Part shown: positions 27,679-37,530 of the stretch, one piece after another | How the letters are laid out: the number at the start of each line of letters is the position of its first letter | Position numbering within the stretch: position 1 is the first letter of the stretch | Assembly (NCBI GenBank): GCA_030372985.1 | Contig: JAUCQB010000072.1 | Location: 1-64,000, forward strand | DNA length: 64,000 nucleotides | Origin: Phycisphaerae bacterium | GTDB lineage: Bacteria > Planctomycetota > Phycisphaerae > UBA1845 > PWPN01 | Reading direction: 5' to 3' | Notes under the pieces: generated by a model | Seen by the model: the letters and a program-made list of their open reading frames with translations, nothing else | Database searches by the model: none | What the model was told of the DNA's origin: nothing | Made by a program: the position numbers and the translations under genes

Positions 27679-28788
27679 TCATCCTGATTGCTTCATCCGC
27701 CTCTGCTCCATCTGCGTCCTGTTCCAGTGATCCAGGAGCCGCAAGCCGACCACCAGGAGCACGGGTCCGAGAAAGACGCCGATGAAGCCAAAGGCGATCG
27801 CTCCGCCCAGCACGCCCAGTAGAATCAGGACGAAAGGCATGCGGCTGCCCTGGCTGATGATCATCGGCTTGATCACATTGTCGACGCTGCTGATCAGCAG
27901 TCCCCAGCAGACCATGAAGATGCCCCAGCCCAGCCACCCTTTCCAGAAAAGCCAGATCGCAACCGGGATCCAGACAAGCGGCGGACCCATCGGAACGACC
28001 GAGAGGAAGAATGTCAGCAGCGCCAGCAGGGCGGCAGCGGGAACACCGGCGATGAGAAAGCCGATGCCTGCAATCACACTCTGCGCCAGGGCTGTTCCCA
28101 GGATACCGTAGACAACTCCGCGGACCGTTTTGACCGCGACCTCGACCAGCTCGCGGGTCTGGGTGCCGACAATGTGTTCGGTGGCCTCGACGAATCGTTT
28201 CCCCACGGCCGGCCCGTCACGGAAAAGGAAGAAGGCGACGAAGATACTGAGGGCCAGCTCGCCAACCCCTTTCATGAAATGCACGCTGCCGGCGAGCAGT
28301 GCCGAGGTTACCGGCTCAACGAGCGGCTTGAGACGCGAGGCGAGCTTGGCGCTGTCCGAGGAGAGATCACGCCAGGTGTCGCCCGCATGCGAGCCGATCA
28401 CAGGAAGCCGTTCGACCCAGCCAGGCGGCTCCAGCGGCGGTGATTCCAGGACTTCGCGAAGACCAGAACCGAAACGCCGCACATCGTCGGCGAGGCTGAG
28501 GCCGATCAGTACGAAGGGAGTCAACAAGACCACGATGATGCAGACGGTCAGAATCAACGCGCCCAAGCCGCGGCGTCCTCGCAGAAAGTTGACGAGACGA
28601 GAGTAAAGCGGCCAGATCGAGATGCACAACACGATGGCCCAAAGGATGGCAGAAATGAACGGCCGCAACACCAGAATGCAGCCGATCACCAACAGACCAA
28701 GAACCACCAGCCGCAGGGTCAGCGTGGTGGCCGGCTCCTTTGACGATACCGGATCATCCTTCCGTTGGTTTCGGTCCTGTTGCTTCAT
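27679..28788 (-). CDS. AI-2E family transporter (PerM/TqsA-like)
   Basis: A 369-residue multi-pass membrane protein of the AI-2 exporter superfamily. It has the family layout: an N-terminal hydrophobic pair (V-L-G-L-L-V-I-G-C-I-L-V-L, then I-L-W-A-I-V-L-C-I-S-I-W-P), a long extramembrane region, and a C-terminal set including the well-conserved D-N-V-I-K-P segment. Members export autoinducer-2 or act as antiporters; the substrate here is not known. ATG 28788 is chosen over a TTG three codons upstream. It lies 59 bases after the RND pump gene on the same strand and may be co-transcribed. Confidence 0.88.
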   Translation of the reverse strand: MKQQDRNQRKDDPVSSKEPATTLTLRLVVLGLLVIGCILVLRPFISAILWAIVLCISIWPLYSRLVNFLRGRRGLGALILTVCIIVVLLTPFVLIGLSLADDVRRFGSGLREVLESPPLEPPGWVERLPVIGSHAGDTWRDLSSDSAKLASRLKPLVEPVTSALLAGSVHFMKGVGELALSIFVAFFLFRDGPAVGKRFVEATEHIVGTQTRELVEVAVKTVRGVVYGILGTALAQSVIAGIGFLIAGVPAAALLALLTFFLSVVPMGPPLVWIPVAIWLFWKGWLGWGIFMVCWGLLISSVDNVIKPMIISQGSRMPFVLILLGVLGGAIAFGFIGVFLGPVLLVVGLRLLDHWNRTQMEQRRMKQSG

Positions 28789-28847
28789 GCTCCCCAATCA
28801 TAAGCATTTGCTTTCGCGTGTCGACGGTTCTTACCGTTGTGCGGCCA

Positions 28848-31800
28848 TCACTTGGAGTGGTCGAAGGAGGCGGGCGCCGATGGGGCGGCCCCGGTTCGCT
28901 TCGGCTTTCGCAATTCCGCCACCCATTGCAGCACATAGTAAAAGACCGGGGTCAGGAGGATTCCGCACAGAGTGACGCCAAGCATGCCGGACAAAACCGC
29001 GATGCCCAGGGTTCGACGCATCTCCGCTCCCGCCCCCGAGGCCGTGGCCAGCGGCACCACGCCCAGAATGAAAGCAAACGAAGTCATCAGAATCGGCCGG
29101 AGGCGCAGTCGGGAGGCTTCGACAACCGCCTGCAGACGCGGCAGGCCATGTTCCTGCTGCTGCTTGGCGAATTCGACGATGAGCACGGCGTTTTTGCAGG
29201 CCAGGCCGATCAGCACCACGAAGCCGATCTGAACGAAGATGTTGTTGTCCAGTCCGGCCAGGGACACGCCGAGCAGGGCAAATGAGATGCTCAGCGGGGC
29301 GATCAGGATGATGGCCAGCGGCAGCAGCCAGCTTTCGTATTCCGCAGAATGCGTCAGAAAAACGAAGAGGACGCATAGGGGGAAAATGTACACGGCGGCG
29401 TTGCCCGCCAACTGTTCGAGCAGGGTCAGCTCGGTCCATTCGACCTTGAATGATTCGGGCAGTTCGCGTTTGGATAGGGCCTCCATCAGGGCGATGGCCT
29501 GGCCCGAGCTGACGCCGGGGGCGGTGCCGCCGTTGATCGGTGCCGAGGCGTACATGTTGTACCGCGTGATCATGAGCGGTCCGCTGCTGTCTTCGACTCG
29601 GGCAACCGTGCCGAGGGGTATCATCTTGCCCTGAGCGTTGCGCACCTGAAGCCTGGCAACATCTTCTGGCTCGGCTCGAAAAGCCTGGTCGGCTTGGACG
29701 TTGACCTGCCACGTGCGGCCGAATCGATTGAAGTCGTTGACGTAGACGCTGCCCAGGTTGGCTTGCAGCGTGTTGAACACGTCGCTGAGGGCCACGCCGA
29801 TCGTCTTGCATTTGACACGATCGACGTCCACGTAGAGTTGTGGTGTGCTCGCGCGGAAGGATGGGAAAACGCCGACCAGGCCCGGTTGTTGGTTTGCCCG
29901 CGCTGCGAGGTTGTCGGACTGACCCTGCAGGGCTTCCAGACCGTTGTCGCCGCGGTCCTCGACCATGAGCTTGAAGCCGCCGGCCGTGCCCAGTCCGTCA
30001 ACCGGCGGGGCTCCGAATACGCCGACCAGGGCCTCCTGGATCTCGCGCCGCAGACGTGCTCGCAGTTTGCCCGCAATGCGGTCCGCCCCGAGCTCAGGAT
30101 CGTGGCGGTGCTCGAAGTCTTCGAGAACGACGAACATTGACCCGAAGTTGGACCCGTTGACGCCCAGCAGGAAGGACTGGCCGGAGATCGTGATGGTGTG
30201 GGCAACGCCCGGAGTCTCATGGTTGATCTTCTCGACCCGGGCCATGACTTCCTGTGTTCTCTCCAGAGAGGCGGAGTCTGGCAGTTGGGCCGTGACCAGC
30301 AGATAGCCTTTGTCCTGGGAGGGGATGAAGCCCGTGGGCACCGTCACAAGCCCGTAATAGGTCGCCCCCAGGAGGAAGAGGAAAACCAGCAGAGCGGCCG
30401 CCGAGCCGCGAACGACCGCGCGGACGGTGTGTGCATATCCGCCGGTTATCCAGCCGAAGACGGCGTTGAAGGCTTTGAAGAACCACCCGAGAACGAAATT
30501 CATGACACGGGTCAGGATATCCTTCTGCTCCTCGCGGGGTTTCAGCAGGATCGCCGCCAGGGCAGGACTGAGCGTGAGGGAGTTGAACGCCGAGATCAGC
30601 GTCGAGGTCGCGATGGTGAGGGCGAACTGGCGGTAAAACTGCCCGGTAATACCGGTTATGAATGCCACCGGGATGAAAACCGCGCTGAGACCGAAAGCAA
30701 TGGCGATGACCGCGACAGTCACTTCGTCCATGGATTTGTATGCAGCCTCCTTGGGCGACAGGCCGTGCTCGATCCAGCGTTCGACGTTTTCGACAACGAC
30801 GATGGCGTCGTCCACCACCACGCCAATGGCCAGCACCAGCCCGAACAGCGACAGATTGTTGAGGCTGAACCCCAGCACCGACATCACCGCGAACGTGCCG
30901 ATCAGCGAGACGGGTACGGCAATGAGCGGGATCAGCGTTGCCCGCCAGTTCTGCAGGAAGACCAGAACGACGATGGCGACGAGGATAAACGCGTCGCGCA
31001 GCGCCTTCTCCACCTCGTGAATCGACTCGCTGACGAACGGCGTCGTGTCGTAGACGATGCTGTATGCCAGGCCCTCCGGGAACCGCTTGCTGAGCTCCTC
31101 CATTTTGGCCCGAACCCGCTGGGCGGTGTCCAGCGCGTTCGAGCCGGGAAGCTGGTAGATGGCCAGCCCGGCGGTGGGCCTGCCGTCGAGCAGACAGGTC
31201 TGGTCTTGCGTCTTGGCGCCCAGTTCGATGGTGGCGACATCCCGGAGTCGGGTGACCTCGCCGGCTGTTCCCGTTTTGACGATGATCTGCTCAAACTGTT
31301 CCGGCTTGGTGAGCCGGCCGAGGGTGCCGATCGTGTATTGGAAGGCCTGCCCGGGCGCGATGGGCGGCTGGCCGATGTTCCCCGCAGCTACCTGAACATT
31401 CTGTTCCCGAAGAGAGTTGACGATGTCGTTGCTGGTGAGGTTCCTGGCGGCGAGTTGCTCGGGGTCCAGCCAGACTCGCATGCTGTAGTCCTGCTGGCCG
31501 AAGATCGATACGTCACCAACTCCGTCGAGGCGGGCCAGCTCGTCCTTGACCTGGATGGTCGCGTAGTTGCTCAGATAAAGCTGGTCATAGCGATCGTCAG
31601 GCGAGGTGAGGTTGACCACCAGCATGATGTTCGGCGATTTCTTCTTGGTGGTCACGCCGGTCTGCTTGACGACGTCGGGCAGCGCGGGCATGGCCATCGA
31701 GACGCGGTTCTGGACGAGCACCTGGGCCATGTCCAGGTTGGTGCCGAGCTTGAAGGTGATCGTCAGGTTGTACGCCCCGTCGTTGGTCGAGTTGGACGAC

Positions 31801-32036
31801 ATGTACAGCATGTTCTCGACGCCGTTGACCTGCTGTTCGATCGGGGCGGCGATGGTCTCGGCGACGACTCTGGCGCTGGCTCCGGGATAAACGCAGGCCA
31901 CCTGGACGGTCGGCGGCGTGATCTCCGGGTACTGGGCGACGGGCAGGGTGAGCATGGAGACGATGCCCGCGATGGTAATGACGATGGAGAGTACGGCCGC
32001 GAAAACCGGCCGATCGATGAAAAAACGGGAAATCAC
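28848..32036 (-). CDS. RND multidrug efflux pump inner-membrane subunit (AcrB/MexF-like)
   Basis: A 1062-residue HAE1-type RND transporter of normal length. It begins with M-I-S-R-F-F-I-D-R-P-V-F-A-A-V and has the V-V-D-D-A-I-V-V-V-E-N-V-E-R segment with the proton-relay aspartates in TM4, plus two large periplasmic loops. It would export drugs, bile-like compounds or other amphiphiles using the proton gradient. The start is GTG at 32036, overlapping the adaptor stop by 4 nt (GTGA). No outer-membrane channel gene is beside it, so a TolC homologue elsewhere must serve. Confidence 0.95.
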   Translation of the reverse strand: MISRFFIDRPVFAAVLSIVITIAGIVSMLTLPVAQYPEITPPTVQVACVYPGASARVVAETIAAPIEQQVNGVENMLYMSSNSTNDGAYNLTITFKLGTNLDMAQVLVQNRVSMAMPALPDVVKQTGVTTKKKSPNIMLVVNLTSPDDRYDQLYLSNYATIQVKDELARLDGVGDVSIFGQQDYSMRVWLDPEQLAARNLTSNDIVNSLREQNVQVAAGNIGQPPIAPGQAFQYTIGTLGRLTKPEQFEQIIVKTGTAGEVTRLRDVATIELGAKTQDQTCLLDGRPTAGLAIYQLPGSNALDTAQRVRAKMEELSKRFPEGLAYSIVYDTTPFVSESIHEVEKALRDAFILVAIVVLVFLQNWRATLIPLIAVPVSLIGTFAVMSVLGFSLNNLSLFGLVLAIGVVVDDAIVVVENVERWIEHGLSPKEAAYKSMDEVTVAVIAIAFGLSAVFIPVAFITGITGQFYRQFALTIATSTLISAFNSLTLSPALAAILLKPREEQKDILTRVMNFVLGWFFKAFNAVFGWITGGYAHTVRAVVRGSAAALLVFLFLLGATYYGLVTVPTGFIPSQDKGYLLVTAQLPDSASLERTQEVMARVEKINHETPGVAHTITISGQSFLLGVNGSNFGSMFVVLEDFEHRHDPELGADRIAGKLRARLRREIQEALVGVFGAPPVDGLGTAGGFKLMVEDRGDNGLEALQGQSDNLAARANQQPGLVGVFPSFRASTPQLYVDVDRVKCKTIGVALSDVFNTLQANLGSVYVNDFNRFGRTWQVNVQADQAFRAEPEDVARLQVRNAQGKMIPLGTVARVEDSSGPLMITRYNMYASAPINGGTAPGVSSGQAIALMEALSKRELPESFKVEWTELTLLEQLAGNAAVYIFPLCVLFVFLTHSAEYESWLLPLAIILIAPLSISFALLGVSLAGLDNNIFVQIGFVVLIGLACKNAVLIVEFAKQQQEHGLPRLQAVVEASRLRLRPILMTSFAFILGVVPLATASGAGAEMRRTLGIAVLSGMLGVTLCGILLTPVFYYVLQWVAELRKPKRTGAAPSAPASFDHSK

Positions 32037-33316
32037 GGTTTCGCCTCCGTTGTCGGCGTACCGGCCTTGACGCGACTCGGAGCCGATGTCGGCTGGCCGC
32101 TCGGTTTCTCGATGTCGGTCATGTCCACCCGTTGGGGCACCACCGTGACCCCGGGCCGCACGCGCTGCAGCCCATTGACGATGACCCAGTCGTTGGGCGC
32201 CAGACCCTCCTGAATGACACGGTAGCCTCCGCTCAGAATGCCGCTCTTGACCCTTCGATACCTGACGACGTTCTGGTCGTCGACCACCAGGAGATAGCGC
32301 TGACCCTGGTCCAGGCCGATGGCACGCTCGGTGACCATCAGCGCAGGTTGTGGCAGGGAGATCGGTATGGACACGCGAACGAACAGTCCGGCGGTCATGA
32401 TGCCGTTGCGGTTGTCGAACCGGCCTCGAACCTGAACGGTTCCGGTTGAAGAGTCCACGGCGGGAGCGGCGTAGTCCAGCACGCCCTGGTGAGGATAACC
32501 CGTCTCAGTCATCAACCCCGCAAAGACCGGCCAGCGGACTTCGTGAAGGGACGGTTGCGAGGCCGCTGCAATGCCCTGCTCGGCCAGTCTCTGTCGGACT
32601 CGCTCCCGCAATCTGAGCATGTCGCGTTCGCTGACGTTGAAGTAGGCATACAGGGTGTCGTCGCTCACGATCTCCGCGAGCACCGTGCTGTCGGCCTGGA
32701 TCACGTTGCCGGCGTCAGCCAGGTTGCGGCTGATCCGCCCGGAGATCGGGGCCGTGACCCGGCACCAGTCCAACTCCAACGTGGCCTGATCGATCTCTGC
32801 CTTGACCCCTGCAATGTCGGCCTTCAGGGCGTCGCGCGTCGACACCGCGGTGACCTGTTCGTCCCGCGCGGCCGCGTCTGTGCCAATCAGCCGATTAACT
32901 CTCTCCACCTCGAACTCCGCCTTCTCCAACTGCGCCTGCTTGGCCTGCAGCAAGGCCAGCTTGGCGTCAAGTCGATTCTTGAACGGCCTGACGTCGATGG
33001 TGAACAGCAAATCCCCCTGCTTGACTTTGGCGGGCGCCTTGAAATGGATTTGTTCCAGGAAACCACCGACGCGCGGCCGCACCTCGACCGACTCGGTCGC
33101 CGAGGTGGTGCCCGTGTATTCGATGGCCTCGGCCACCTCCTTTTGCACTGGCTGACTGACAGTCACCTCGATGGGGGGGGCAGGGGCCGGCTTCGGTGCC
33201 GCTTGACGGTCGCAGCCACCCAGGAAGCCCCCGACGGACAATGGGACGATGCACTTGATAGCAGCAGTCTTCAGCCACCGTGCTGGCTGAATCGTCCGGA
33301 CGGTCTTATGTGTCAT
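32033..33316 (-). CDS. RND efflux periplasmic adaptor (membrane fusion) lipoprotein
   Basis: A 427-residue AcrA/MexE-type adaptor. ATG 33316 gives a signal with lipobox F-L-G-G-C and has GAGG about seven bases upstream. The lipoyl halves (V-E-V-R-P-R-V-G-G-F-L and V-T-A-P-I-S-G-R-I) flank an alpha-helical hairpin rich in Ala, Gln and Leu, followed by beta-barrel and membrane-proximal domains. It links the RND pump to an outer-membrane channel. It is the promoter-proximal gene of the pair and overlaps the pump gene by 4 nt. No TetR or other local regulator gene is seen. Confidence 0.93.
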   Translation of the reverse strand: MTHKTVRTIQPARWLKTAAIKCIVPLSVGGFLGGCDRQAAPKPAPAPPIEVTVSQPVQKEVAEAIEYTGTTSATESVEVRPRVGGFLEQIHFKAPAKVKQGDLLFTIDVRPFKNRLDAKLALLQAKQAQLEKAEFEVERVNRLIGTDAAARDEQVTAVSTRDALKADIAGVKAEIDQATLELDWCRVTAPISGRISRNLADAGNVIQADSTVLAEIVSDDTLYAYFNVSERDMLRLRERVRQRLAEQGIAAASQPSLHEVRWPVFAGLMTETGYPHQGVLDYAAPAVDSSTGTVQVRGRFDNRNGIMTAGLFVRVSIPISLPQPALMVTERAIGLDQGQRYLLVVDDQNVVRYRRVKSGILSGGYRVIQEGLAPNDWVIVNGLQRVRPGVTVVPQRVDMTDIEKPSGQPTSAPSRVKAGTPTTEAKP

Positions 33317-33494
33317 TTGGAGCCTCAGCAGTTTTGGAAGACGTCGATACACCAAACCGCGTAGCCGGACAGAGAATGGTTCTGCCCGGCTCATGGGCCC
33401 GAATTGTAGCCGCAGTCCATCACGCCGCACAGGCCCGACCGGCACCGGGTCGCTTTGGGCTTCATCCGAGAGCGTGGGGAAGGTCGGATGCCAT

Positions 33495-34811
33495 TCAGGC
33501 GGGCGTTGCCTGGAGGTCCTTGAGAAGTCGTGGGGCCAGTCTGTCATGGGTTTCTGTCGCCCAGGTCTGCAATTGGCGCAGCAGCTCGGCAACGACCGGC
33601 TTGTTCTTCATCTCATCCCATCGATTGCGGATCTCCTGGGGATCCAACTTGTATTCATAGAGTTCCGGTGGTCGCTTCGTGCTCAGAATCAGCTTCCACT
33701 GCCCGTTCAGCACGCAGCGCTCCTCGCCCTTTTCAGGTGCGAAGGGGAAAGGCACGTTTTCCATGAAGGCGTATTCCAGCCCCTGGTCCGTCTCTCCACG
33801 CAAAAGAGCGCTGAAGTCTCGGCCCTGCAGGCCGGAGGGCACGGGTTTTCTGGCCAGCGACAGCATCGTCGGGACGAGGTCGACGCTGCTGAGCAACGCG
33901 TCGCTCCGTCGCCCCGCGGGGACGACGCCCGGCATACGAACGATCAGCGGCACGCGAGCCGAGGTGTCGTAGCAGAGCCTTTTGTAGTGATGGTTCCAAC
34001 GGTAGTTGAAGTTGTGACCGTGTTCGCTGTTAAACATGACCAGGGTGTTGTCTGCCAAGCGGGCTTCATCCAACGCTTTGAGCAGCCGCCCGGTCGCCTC
34101 GTCCACTTTCGTACACATGGCATAGTAGACCCGCATGTCCTTGTCCGGGATGTGCTGGTATCGCTCGACGTACTGGGCGGGGACCGAGAAGGGGGGATGA
34201 GGGGGGTAGTACGAAACACACATGTAAAATGGCTTGCTGCGCGAACGGCGCAGGAACTGAATGGCGTCATCGGTGATGACGTCCACACTGTAGCGTCTGT
34301 TGGCCGCCTCGCCGAAGTAGTGGTCCTTGCCCCGGCCGTCGTTCGGGTATTCCGGGAATGTGGGAAACGCGTCCCGCCGCACAAGGTGCCACTTGCCGAA
34401 GTAGCCGCAGTCATAGTCCTGGGGCGTCAGCATTTCGGCGAGCGTCTTGGATGCCGTGGGCAGGGCAACATTGTTCTCGCTCACACCGGCCGAGTGGGGG
34501 TAGAGTCCCGTGAAGATCGAGGCCCGAGTCGGCGAGCACACCGGCTGGGTTACGTAAAAGCGGCTGAGAAGGGTGCCGTCGCGAGCCAGTTGGTCAAGGT
34601 TGGGCGTATAGATGTCGTTATTTCCGGTCGCGCCGACGCAATCGTAGCGATACTGATCCGCCAGAATGTACAGGATATTCGATGAATTGGGGGCGGGCGC
34701 CGTTTCCACCGGAGCAGCAAATGTCGGTTCGCTCAGAATCAGGACAACCGAAAGAACCGGCAACATCAGAACCTGGCCGACGGTCCCCCGACGGGTCTTC
34801 TTGATCGTCAA
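33495..34811 (-). CDS. sulfatase
   Basis: A 438-residue type I sulfatase with a signal peptide (L-M-L-P-V-L-S-V-V-L-I-L). The formylglycine site is C92-S-P-T-R96; D52 in the I-L-A-D-Q-Y-R segment is a likely metal ligand, and a later E-H-G-H-N region fits the metal site. The sulfatase-activating enzyme is not encoded nearby. Planctomycetes use many sulfatases on algal polysaccharides; the substrate here is unknown. The frame is open far upstream, but similarity and signal begin near TTG 34811, which has GGGAG seven bases upstream; an internal ATG at 34766 is an alternative. Confidence 0.88.
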   Translation of the reverse strand: MTIKKTRRGTVGQVLMLPVLSVVLILSEPTFAAPVETAPAPNSSNILYILADQYRYDCVGATGNNDIYTPNLDQLARDGTLLSRFYVTQPVCSPTRASIFTGLYPHSAGVSENNVALPTASKTLAEMLTPQDYDCGYFGKWHLVRRDAFPTFPEYPNDGRGKDHYFGEAANRRYSVDVITDDAIQFLRRSRSKPFYMCVSYYPPHPPFSVPAQYVERYQHIPDKDMRVYYAMCTKVDEATGRLLKALDEARLADNTLVMFNSEHGHNFNYRWNHHYKRLCYDTSARVPLIVRMPGVVPAGRRSDALLSSVDLVPTMLSLARKPVPSGLQGRDFSALLRGETDQGLEYAFMENVPFPFAPEKGEERCVLNGQWKLILSTKRPPELYEYKLDPQEIRNRWDEMKNKPVVAELLRQLQTWATETHDRLAPRLLKDLQATPA

Positions 34812-34864
34812 GTCTCCGCGCTCCCGTCTCAATCCTCGAACATCGCGGAACCGCGGTGCCGGGA

Positions 34865-35128
34865 TCACGTGGTTTTCCGAAAACGGCCGCCGCCCTCGTT
34901 GACCAGTTTCGTAAAACCTTTGCTCTTGAGGTTCCTGTCGCTGAGCATGGACTTGACGGACTGGGTGGCGGACACGGCACACACGGAGATAAGCCGTCGC
35001 ACGACGTTGCCACATTCCGGGCAAGCCTTCAGCGGCTCCTCGGTCATGGCCTGGCGAATCTCGAATCGCTCGCGGCAGTGTTCACAGGCCTTCTGGGCAT
35101 CTTCTGCACAATACTCGTAGGTCGGCAT
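34865..35128 (-). CDS. FmdB-type zinc ribbon protein
   Basis: An 87-residue small protein beginning M-P-T-Y-E-Y, the standard start of the FmdB/CxxC_CXXC_SSSS regulatory-protein family. It has C-E-H-C and C-P-E-C zinc pairs and a basic, Ser-rich tail. The role is unclear; members are often small regulators. ATG 35128 has AGGAG very close (one base), so the ATG nine bases upstream cannot be excluded. It sits between lpxB and the sulfatase on the same strand, 53 bases before the sulfatase start. Confidence 0.85.
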   Translation of the reverse strand: MPTYEYCAEDAQKACEHCRERFEIRQAMTEEPLKACPECGNVVRRLISVCAVSATQSVKSMLSDRNLKSKGFTKLVNEGGGRFRKTT

Positions 35129-35205
35129 GCTCCTACCCATAGAAAACACGGTACGCGGACCGCCGCGCCGGACATCCCCCTGCGCGCCCGAGATAGCCAA
35201 TCAGT

Positions 35206-36426
35206 TCAGCCCGCGTCACTATGATTATACGACGAAACCTCTGCGACGTTGATCATCGCCATTGCCATACGGGCGGTCCGCTCGGCTGCCCGGAACGGGC
35301 CCAGTGACGCCGTCACCGCCTTCAACTCGGCACGCATGGTGGCTCTCCGGTCGGGGTTGTCGAGAATGTCGATTGCCTCGGCGGCGATGGGGGCTGTCGA
35401 GTCATAGTATGGCATAAATTCCGGCACAATCCGTCGGCCGGCAAGGATGTTCACCAAGGACAGGTAAGGCGTCGTGATGAGGTGCCGTCCGACCAGCCGG
35501 TAGCCCCACTTGGACCCATTGTACATGACCACCATCGGGACACCGTGACAGGCCGCTTCCAGGGTGGCCGTACCGGACGCACAGAGGGCAAAGTCGGCGG
35601 CGGACAGCACCTCTGGCAGGTGGGCCACCTCAATCCGACAGTTGAGATCAGCGATCGGCAGCCTCTCCTGAATCAGGGTCGCAGCCCGGCCGTCTGCCGC
35701 CGCGAACAGAAATGCCGCCCGGGGATAGTGGCGGCCGACGGCTCGGGCGACCTCGATCTGGCCGGGGAGCACCTCCCCGATCACATGGGACCGGGACCCC
35801 GGCAGGCACGCGATGACCGGCGAACCGGCCCCCCGCAGGTTGTCAAGCAGCGAGGACTCGGGCCGGTATCCGGCAAGCTGTTCTATCAGCGGATGCCCGA
35901 CGTAGCAGGCGTTGACCCGGCGTTGCCGAAAATACTCCTCCTCAAAGGGCAGTATCGTTGCCACCCGGTCGACCCGTCGCCGTAACCGCCCAATCCTCCA
36001 AGGTGCCCATGCCCACAGTTGTGGGGCAATGTAGTAAAGCACCGGGCATCCGGATGCTTTAAGTCTTTTAGCCATCGGAAGATGCAGCGCCGGGGAGTCC
36101 ACAACCACGGCCAGATCGGCCGGAGAGGCCGCCAGGATGCGGGAGATTTGTCTCAACATCCGCCAAGCATGCCCCAGCAGCCGAACAGCGCCGACCAACA
36201 TGGCAGATTTCGACGTCAAATCGTCAATCGCAAAGCAGCCTGCCGCCTGCATTTCTGGCCCGGCGACGCCAAAAACCTCGGCATGGGGGCACAGACGGTG
36301 AATTTCGCGGACTAAGCCGGCCGCGTGACGATCGCCGCTTGGCTCGGCAGCCGAGATGAAGATTCTGGGCTTGCCGGCAGGGCGGCTGGACGGCTTGGCA
36401 TCTGCTCTGAATTCCGGCACGGCCAT
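35206..36426 (-). CDS. lpxB: lipid-A-disaccharide synthase
   Basis: A 406-residue LpxB. It joins UDP-2,3-diacylglucosamine and lipid X to form lipid A disaccharide, so the organism makes a lipid A outer membrane. Motifs seen: I-S-A-A-E-P-S-G-D near the N-terminus, the V-D-S-P-A-L-H-L-P segment, P-Q-L-W-A-W-A-P-W-R and C-Y-V-G-H-P-L, and C-A-S-G-T-A-T-L-E in the C-terminal half. ATG 36426 has GGTGA about eight bases upstream; ATG 36444 and GTG 36468 are alternatives. The gene diverges from rpsB; no other lpx gene is adjacent. Confidence 0.93.
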   Translation of the reverse strand: MAVPEFRADAKPSSRPAGKPRIFISAAEPSGDRHAAGLVREIHRLCPHAEVFGVAGPEMQAAGCFAIDDLTSKSAMLVGAVRLLGHAWRMLRQISRILAASPADLAVVVDSPALHLPMAKRLKASGCPVLYYIAPQLWAWAPWRIGRLRRRVDRVATILPFEEEYFRQRRVNACYVGHPLIEQLAGYRPESSLLDNLRGAGSPVIACLPGSRSHVIGEVLPGQIEVARAVGRHYPRAAFLFAAADGRAATLIQERLPIADLNCRIEVAHLPEVLSAADFALCASGTATLEAACHGVPMVVMYNGSKWGYRLVGRHLITTPYLSLVNILAGRRIVPEFMPYYDSTAPIAAEAIDILDNPDRRATMRAELKAVTASLGPFRAAERTARMAMAMINVAEVSSYNHSDAG

Positions 36427-36597
36427 CGATATATCACCCGTCATCGGAAGGGTCAAATGGTCGCCCACGCGGGGGGCTGGCGTTGCCCCAAGCCTTCGAG
36501 TAACATAACTGGTTTCCTGTATCGCCCCGGCCTGTGAGTTTGTGAGTTGTCGGCGAAAGGGGTGAGCCCGCCCCGCAATCGGGTGGGTGTGGGTCGA

Positions 36598-36647
36598 GAG
36601 CGCGGGTGTGCCGCGCGCTCGATGAAGTTGCGCGACGCTTCATCGAG
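36598..36647 (+). promoter_or_regulatory. rpsB leader with mutually exclusive hairpins
   Basis: GAGCGCG (36598-36604) pairs with CGCGCTC (36614-36620). CTCGATGAAG (36618-36627) pairs perfectly with CTTCATCGAG (36638-36647) around a ten-base loop. The two stems share bases 36618-36620, so only one can form. They lie 31-81 bases before the TTG start of rpsB. Ribosomal protein S2 leaders are known autoregulatory RNAs in other bacteria; this could be one, but the link is inference. Confidence 0.45.
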
Positions 36648-36678
36648 TCAGCCAGCCAGTCGCAAGCGGAGGTGTCGT

Positions 36679-37530
36679 TTGGCGTCAGAGTTCGTTCGCA
36701 AACTTATCGACTCAGGGATTCATTTCGGTCATCGGACCAGTGCCTGGAATCCCAAGATGCGCCCGTATATTTTCGGGACGCGCAACCAGATTCATATCAC
36801 TGACATTCGCGAGACCGTCAAGGGCATACTCTGCGCAAGGAAATTCGTCGCGAATGTCGTCGCCAAGGGCCAGGATGTCCTGTTCGTCGGCACGAAGCGC
36901 CAGGCCCGGCACGCCGTCATGGAGGCCGCCAAACGCACGGGAATGCACTACGTTTCGGAGCGATGGCTGGGGGGGACGTTAACCAACTACCGAACGATCC
37001 GTTCGCGACTGGCTCGCCTCGAAGAACTGGAGACGATTGAGGCTGAGGGGATGGCCGGCAAGTACAGCAAGAAGATGATCGCCACGCTGACCCGCGAGCG
37101 GCGGAAGATCAAGCGAAACCTCGAAGGTATTCGGGGCATGACCAAGCTGCCCGGCGTTCTGGTGGTGATCGACGTTCGGCGCGAATACATCTCCTGTCTG
37201 GAGGCCCGCAAGCTGAAGATCCCCGTCATTGGCGTGATCGACACCGATTCGGATCCTGACTACGTGGACATCCCGATACCGGGTAACGATGACGCCATGC
37301 GGGCGATCGAGCTGATCTGCGAATCGCTGGTCGAGGCAATCGAGGAGGGTAAGCGGGGGCGGCCGGCGGAAGCCGCCACCGAGGTTGCTGCGGCCCGTGG
37401 GGCGGGAGCGGCAAAGCGTTCAAGCCGGGCGATGGCCCGTGCCGAGGGACCCGCCGAGCCGGCCGCGGAAGCAGGCGGTGACGCCGCGGGCGGCCAGCCG
37501 GTGACCGATTCAGCAGTGGCCTCGACGTGA
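36679..37530 (+). CDS. rpsB: 30S ribosomal protein S2
   Basis: A 283-residue S2. The homologous part begins at L-I-D-S-G-I-H-F-G-H-R and contains the W-N-P-K-M-R-P-Y-I-F, G-T-K-R-Q-A and W-L-G-G-T-L-T-N blocks. The start is TTG 36679, with GGAGGTG about six bases upstream; an ATG start would need an unlikely arginine-rich extension. The C-terminal tail of about 55 residues is Ala/Glu-rich and low-complexity, longer than in E. coli, as in some other planctomycetes. tsf follows after 147 bases, the conserved order. Confidence 0.96.
   Translation: MASEFVRKLIDSGIHFGHRTSAWNPKMRPYIFGTRNQIHITDIRETVKGILCARKFVANVVAKGQDVLFVGTKRQARHAVMEAAKRTGMHYVSERWLGGTLTNYRTIRSRLARLEELETIEAEGMAGKYSKKMIATLTRERRKIKRNLEGIRGMTKLPGVLVVIDVRREYISCLEARKLKIPVIGVIDTDSDPDYVDIPIPGNDDAMRAIELICESLVEAIEEGKRGRPAEAATEVAAARGAGAAKRSSRAMARAEGPAEPAAEAGGDAAGGQPVTDSAVAST

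Noticed and set aside
30198..32213. Long open frame on the plus strand opposite the RND pump gene
   Set aside because: The composition is a typical antisense artefact of a GC-rich gene (Asp/Gly/His/Arg-rich). The minus-strand frame is a clear 1062-residue RND transporter.
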